This document shows, piece after piece, positions 61,405-64,000 of a stretch of DNA of 64,000 bases (the stretch's first letter is position 1; the number at the start of each line of letters is the position of its first letter). The stretch covers positions 4,458,501-4,522,500 of the forward strand of contig NZ_CP102480.1 in the NCBI RefSeq assembly GCF_024662015.1. Direction: 5' to 3'. The translations under genes were made by a program, and so were the position numbers. The DNA comes from Nisaea acidiphila. Lineage in GTDB: Bacteria; Pseudomonadota; Alphaproteobacteria; Thalassobaculales; Thalassobaculaceae. The notes below the pieces were generated by a model. It was not told where the DNA came from. It made no database searches and saw only the letters and a program-made list of their open reading frames with translations.

Positions 61405-63023
61405 GACGCCGCAGCCCGGATCAGGTCGCTCGCCTTCTCGGCGATCATGATGGTGGGGGCGTTGGTGTTGCCCGAGGTGATGGTCGGCATCACCGAGGCG
61501 TCGGCGACGCGGATATTCTCGAAGCCCCTCAGTTTTAGCTCCGGATCGACCACCGCATCGGCGTCGTTGCCCATGCGGCATGTGCCGATGGGGTGGAAAA
61601 TCGTGGTGCCGATCTGCCCCGCCGCGCGTGCCAGATCCTCGTCGCTGTCCGAATAGTCCGGACCGGGCTTGAACTCCTCCGGGCTGTAGGGCGCCAGCGC
61701 CGATTGCGCGGCGATGTTCCGCGTGATCCGGATGGCGTTCGCGGCGACCTTGCGGTCGGCTTCGGTCGAGAGATAGTTCGGTTTGATCGCCGGGGCCGCC
61801 ATCGGGTCGGCGCTCTTGATCCCGACCGTGCCGCGGCTCTCCGGGCGCAGGTTGCAGACGCTGGCGGTGAAGGCGCCGAAGGGATGCAGCGGGTCGCCGA
61901 AGGCATCCAGAGAGAGCGGCTGCACGTGATATTCGAGGTCCGGCGTTTCCTTAGAGGGATCGGACTTGGTAAAGAGCCCGAGCTGCGACGGCGCCATGGT
62001 CATCGGCCCGCGTTTGAACAGTACATATTCAAGCCCGATGCCGAGTTTGCCGAGGAGCGAGTTGGCCCGCCGGTTCAGCGTTTCCACGTTCGAGACCTTG
62101 AAGGCGCAGCGGATCTGCAGATGGTCCTGCAGGTTGCCACCGACCGACGCGTTCGCGTGCCGCACGTCGATGCCGTGCTCTTTCAGCAGGGCCGGGTCGC
62201 CGATGCCGGAGAGCTGCAGGATCTGTGGCGAGCCGATGGCGCCGGCTGAAAGCACGAGCTCGCCGCTGCAGGCGGCATGCGCGTCCTCTCCCTTCACCGA
62301 AAGCGAAATGCCGGTGCAGCGCGCGCCGTCGAACTGAAGCGCCTTGGCATGGGCGTGGGTGACGATATGCAGGTTCTGCCGGTTGCGGACCGGTTTCAGG
62401 AAGGCGGTCGCGGCACTCCAGCGGATACCCTTGCGCTGGTTGACGTGGAAATAGCCGACGCCCTCGTTGTTGCCGCGGTTGAAATCGTCCGTCTCCGGAA
62501 TGCCGGCTTCGACCGCGGCGGCCTTGAAGGCATCCAGGATTTCCCAGGAGAGGCGCTGGTTCTCGACCCGGAGTTCGCCTTCCGTGTTCCTGTCACCGTT
62601 GCGATCCTTGTCACCGAGGACATGGAAACCCTCCGAGCGGTCGAAATAGGGCAGCACGTCGTCCCAGCCCCAGCCGGGATTGCCGAGCTGGCGCCACTGG
62701 TCGTAGTCGCGCGCCTGACCGCGCATGTAGATCATGCCGTTGATCGAGGAACAGCCGCCGATCACCTTGCCGCGCGGATAGTTCAGTGCCCGGCCGCCGA
62801 GTCCGTCCTCGGCCTCGGTCTTGAAGAGCCAGTCGGTGCGGGGATTGCCGATGCAGTAGAGGTAGCCGACCGGGATATGGATCCAGTGGTAATTGTCGTC
62901 GCCGCCGGCCTCCAGCAGCAGAACCTTCTTCGACGGATCGGCGGAGAGCCGGTTTGCCAGCACGCAGCCGGCGCTGCCTGCGCCGACGATGATGTAGTCG
63001 TAGGTCCCGAGATCCCTGGCCAC
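61401..63023 (-). CDS. GMC-family FAD-dependent oxidoreductase
   Basis: A choline dehydrogenase-like GMC enzyme, about 540 aa. FAD-binding DYIIVGAGSAGCVLANRL opens the protein; the GMC signatures PRGKVIGGCSSINGMIYMRG and SAGAIGSPQILQLSGIG, and the catalytic His pair region IGTCRMG ... SGNTNAPTIMIAEKA, are intact. The GTG at 63023 after AGGGATGG is the best start; a TTG at 63083 would add 20 residues. Oxidises an alcohol; substrate unknown. Confidence 0.9.
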   Translation of the reverse strand: MARDLGTYDYIIVGAGSAGCVLANRLSADPSKKVLLLEAGGDDNYHWIHIPVGYLYCIGNPRTDWLFKTEAEDGLGGRALNYPRGKVIGGCSSINGMIYMRGQARDYDQWRQLGNPGWGWDDVLPYFDRSEGFHVLGDKDRNGDRNTEGELRVENQRLSWEILDAFKAAAVEAGIPETDDFNRGNNEGVGYFHVNQRKGIRWSAATAFLKPVRNRQNLHIVTHAHAKALQFDGARCTGISLSVKGEDAHAACSGELVLSAGAIGSPQILQLSGIGDPALLKEHGIDVRHANASVGGNLQDHLQIRCAFKVSNVETLNRRANSLLGKLGIGLEYVLFKRGPMTMAPSQLGLFTKSDPSKETPDLEYHVQPLSLDAFGDPLHPFGAFTASVCNLRPESRGTVGIKSADPMAAPAIKPNYLSTEADRKVAANAIRITRNIAAQSALAPYSPEEFKPGPDYSDSDEDLARAAGQIGTTIFHPIGTCRMGNDADAVVDPELKLRGFENIRVADASVMPTITSGNTNAPTIMIAEKASDLIRAAAS

Positions 63024-63065
63024 GGTCGTTCCATCCCTGAAGTCGTTTTTTGTCAGTTTTGCAGG

Positions 63066-63100
63066 CGCTTCGGCGGCGGGCAAGCGCCGCCGCCGAAGCG
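63066..63100. terminator. 13-bp hairpin between GMC and beta-lactamase-family genes
   Basis: A perfect stem CGCTTCGGCGGCG / CGCCGCCGAAGCG with a 9-nt loop, just beyond the hydrolase stop (63112). No T-tract on the minus strand, so this is probably an mRNA 3' stabiliser or Rho-dependent site. Confidence 0.5.
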
Positions 63101-63111
63101 GTCGGTCGGCT

Positions 63112-64000
63112 TTAGCCCACGAGCGCCTGATAGACCAGCGTGCGCAGCTCGCGGCGCAGCGGATAGGAGGAAGAGGGCATCAGCTGGGTCATGTGGACCA
63201 CGCTGATCTCCTCCTTCGGATCGATCCAGAAACCGGTCGAGGCGACGCCGCCCCAGGCCCATTCGCCGGCAGAGCCGAGGAGCTTGTTCTCCGCCGGGTT
63301 CAGCACGACGGAGCCGCCGAGACCGAAGCCGATCCCCTTCATCGGCATCTCGCTGAAGACTGACTGGCCCATCGACGCCATGTCGCTGGGCAAATGGTTC
63401 ATCAGCATGAGTTCCACCGACTTGCGGCCGAGCACCGGCTCGTCTCCGCCGCCGCCATGGGTGCGGATCATTTCCATGAAGCGCATGTAATCCATCACCG
63501 TAGAGCAGAGACCGCCGCCGCCGGAGAACATGGTGACGGAATTCGCGTAGCGGCTTTCCTCGATCTCGTCGACGCGGCGAATGCCTTCGTCCTCTGTCTT
63601 GGCATAACAGGCGCTGAAGCGGTCGAGCTTGTCTGCCGGCACGGCGAAGAAGGTGTCCTCCATGCCGAGCGGCTCGAAGATATGATCGTGCAGATACTCG
63701 GCGAGCGAGACGCCCGAGGCGGTCTCGACCACGCGGCCGAGCACGTCGGTCGAGACGCCGTAATTCCAGCGCGTGCCGGGCTCGAAGACCAGAGGGATCT
63801 CGGCCAGTTTGGCGACCGTCTCGTCGAGCCGTCCGTGTTTCTCGGAGAAATCGATCTTGGCCTTGCGCAGCGCCTTGCCGACCGGCCCCGGATCGAAGAT
63901 GCCGTAGGTCAGGCCAGAGGTGTGGGTCAGCAGGTGGTGCAGGGTCGGCTGGGTCTTGGCGACATGCATGCTCTCGCCGTCCTCGCCGAGCACCTTCAGG
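63112..64000 (-). CDS. Beta-lactamase-family serine hydrolase, 5' end off the right edge
   Basis: The frame is open to the window edge, giving 295 visible residues. HLLTHTSGLTYG, FEPGTRWNYGVSTDVLGRVVE (Y-x-N-like element) and the C-terminal GEWAWGGVASTGFWIDP are typical of class C/EstB-like esterases and D-alanyl-D-alanine-carboxypeptidase relatives. The catalytic S-x-x-K lies upstream, outside the window. Probably an esterase, not an antibiotic-resistance enzyme. Minus-strand neighbour of the GMC gene. Confidence 0.88.
   Translation of the reverse strand, partial: LKVLGEDGESMHVAKTQPTLHHLLTHTSGLTYGIFDPGPVGKALRKAKIDFSEKHGRLDETVAKLAEIPLVFEPGTRWNYGVSTDVLGRVVETASGVSLAEYLHDHIFEPLGMEDTFFAVPADKLDRFSACYAKTEDEGIRRVDEIEESRYANSVTMFSGGGGLCSTVMDYMRFMEMIRTHGGGGDEPVLGRKSVELMLMNHLPSDMASMGQSVFSEMPMKGIGFGLGGSVVLNPAENKLLGSAGEWAWGGVASTGFWIDPKEEISVVHMTQLMPSSSYPLRRELRTLVYQALVG

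Overview
The window reads as a piece of a GC-rich alphaproteobacterial chromosome, probably Rhodospirillales-like. This is an inference from gene content: an rplM-rpsI pair whose S9 protein has a long acidic N-terminal extension, a gatC-gatA-gatB run (Asn/Gln-tRNA amidation), a hom-glpX-recJ series, a class I PHA synthase, many LysR regulators and an RluA-type enzyme. There are no rRNA genes, phage modules, CRISPR arrays or intact insertion sequences. Three tRNA-Glu genes are present.

Layout. 1-1.84 kb: a LuxR-type response regulator and a multi-PAS sensor that leaves the left edge. 2.1-3.3 kb: rplM-rpsI with a promoter and a terminator. 3.3-6.24 kb: a visibly AT-richer accessory block (LysR/SDR/small membrane protein and a C-terminal relic of a formylglycine-generating-enzyme-like protein). 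6.27-11.0 kb: shikimate dehydrogenase, NAD-dependent epimerase, LysR, DMT exporter, YghU. 11.1-14.4 kb: a formyltransferase and two tail-to-tail paralogous methyltransferases. 14.5-20.1 kb: MFS/GNAT pair, gamma carbonic anhydrase, phaC and an OmpA-type lipoprotein. 20.25-24.4 kb: hom, glpX, recJ. 24.4-30.6 kb: secreted cyclase-family protein, tRNA-Glu trio, gamma-glutamyltransferase, and an HPP / PNPOx-like / AhpD-like cassette with a divergent LysR. 30.7-32.9 kb: a low-GC double sulfotransferase-like gene followed by a very AT-rich gap. 32.8-36.6 kb: RluA-type synthase, BMP-type binding protein, cold shock protein, candidate small RNA, Crp/Fnr regulator. 36.7-43.7 kb: Pat-like acyl-CoA synthetase/acetyltransferase, pxpA, alpha/beta hydrolase, ATC hydrolase, membrane protein plus XRE regulator, a gene relic and a PAS-GGDEF protein. 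43.7-44.7 kb: an orphan gene bracketed by REP-like repeats. 44.7-48.8 kb: HMGL-like enzyme, amidohydrolase, ccdAB, a transglutaminase-like protein, ruvX. 48.9-52.2 kb: gatCAB. 52.2-64 kb: Hsp70-like protein, GlcG-like protein, LysR, a structured leader RNA with terminator ahead of a Cys/Met PLP enzyme, cytochrome P460-like protein, a solitary molybdenum hydroxylase large subunit, Bcr/CflA exporter, GMC oxidoreductase and a beta-lactamase-family hydrolase cut by the right edge.

How it fits together. Housekeeping (ribosomal proteins, amidotransferase, RuvX, RecJ, homoserine dehydrogenase, fructose bisphosphatase) is interleaved with small accessory cassettes. One possible theme is turnover of gamma-glutamyl and cyclic amino-acid derivatives: periplasmic GGT, PxpA and an ATC hydrolase, the last two in one short colinear run. 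The best candidates for undescribed biology are the double sulfotransferase-like protein, the methyltransferase pair with its formyltransferase, the orphan gene between repeats, and the two structured RNA regions at 35.44-35.57 kb and 55.43-55.58 kb. None is a proven new system. Coordinates and motifs were read by eye; family assignments rest on recognised motifs, not on database searches.
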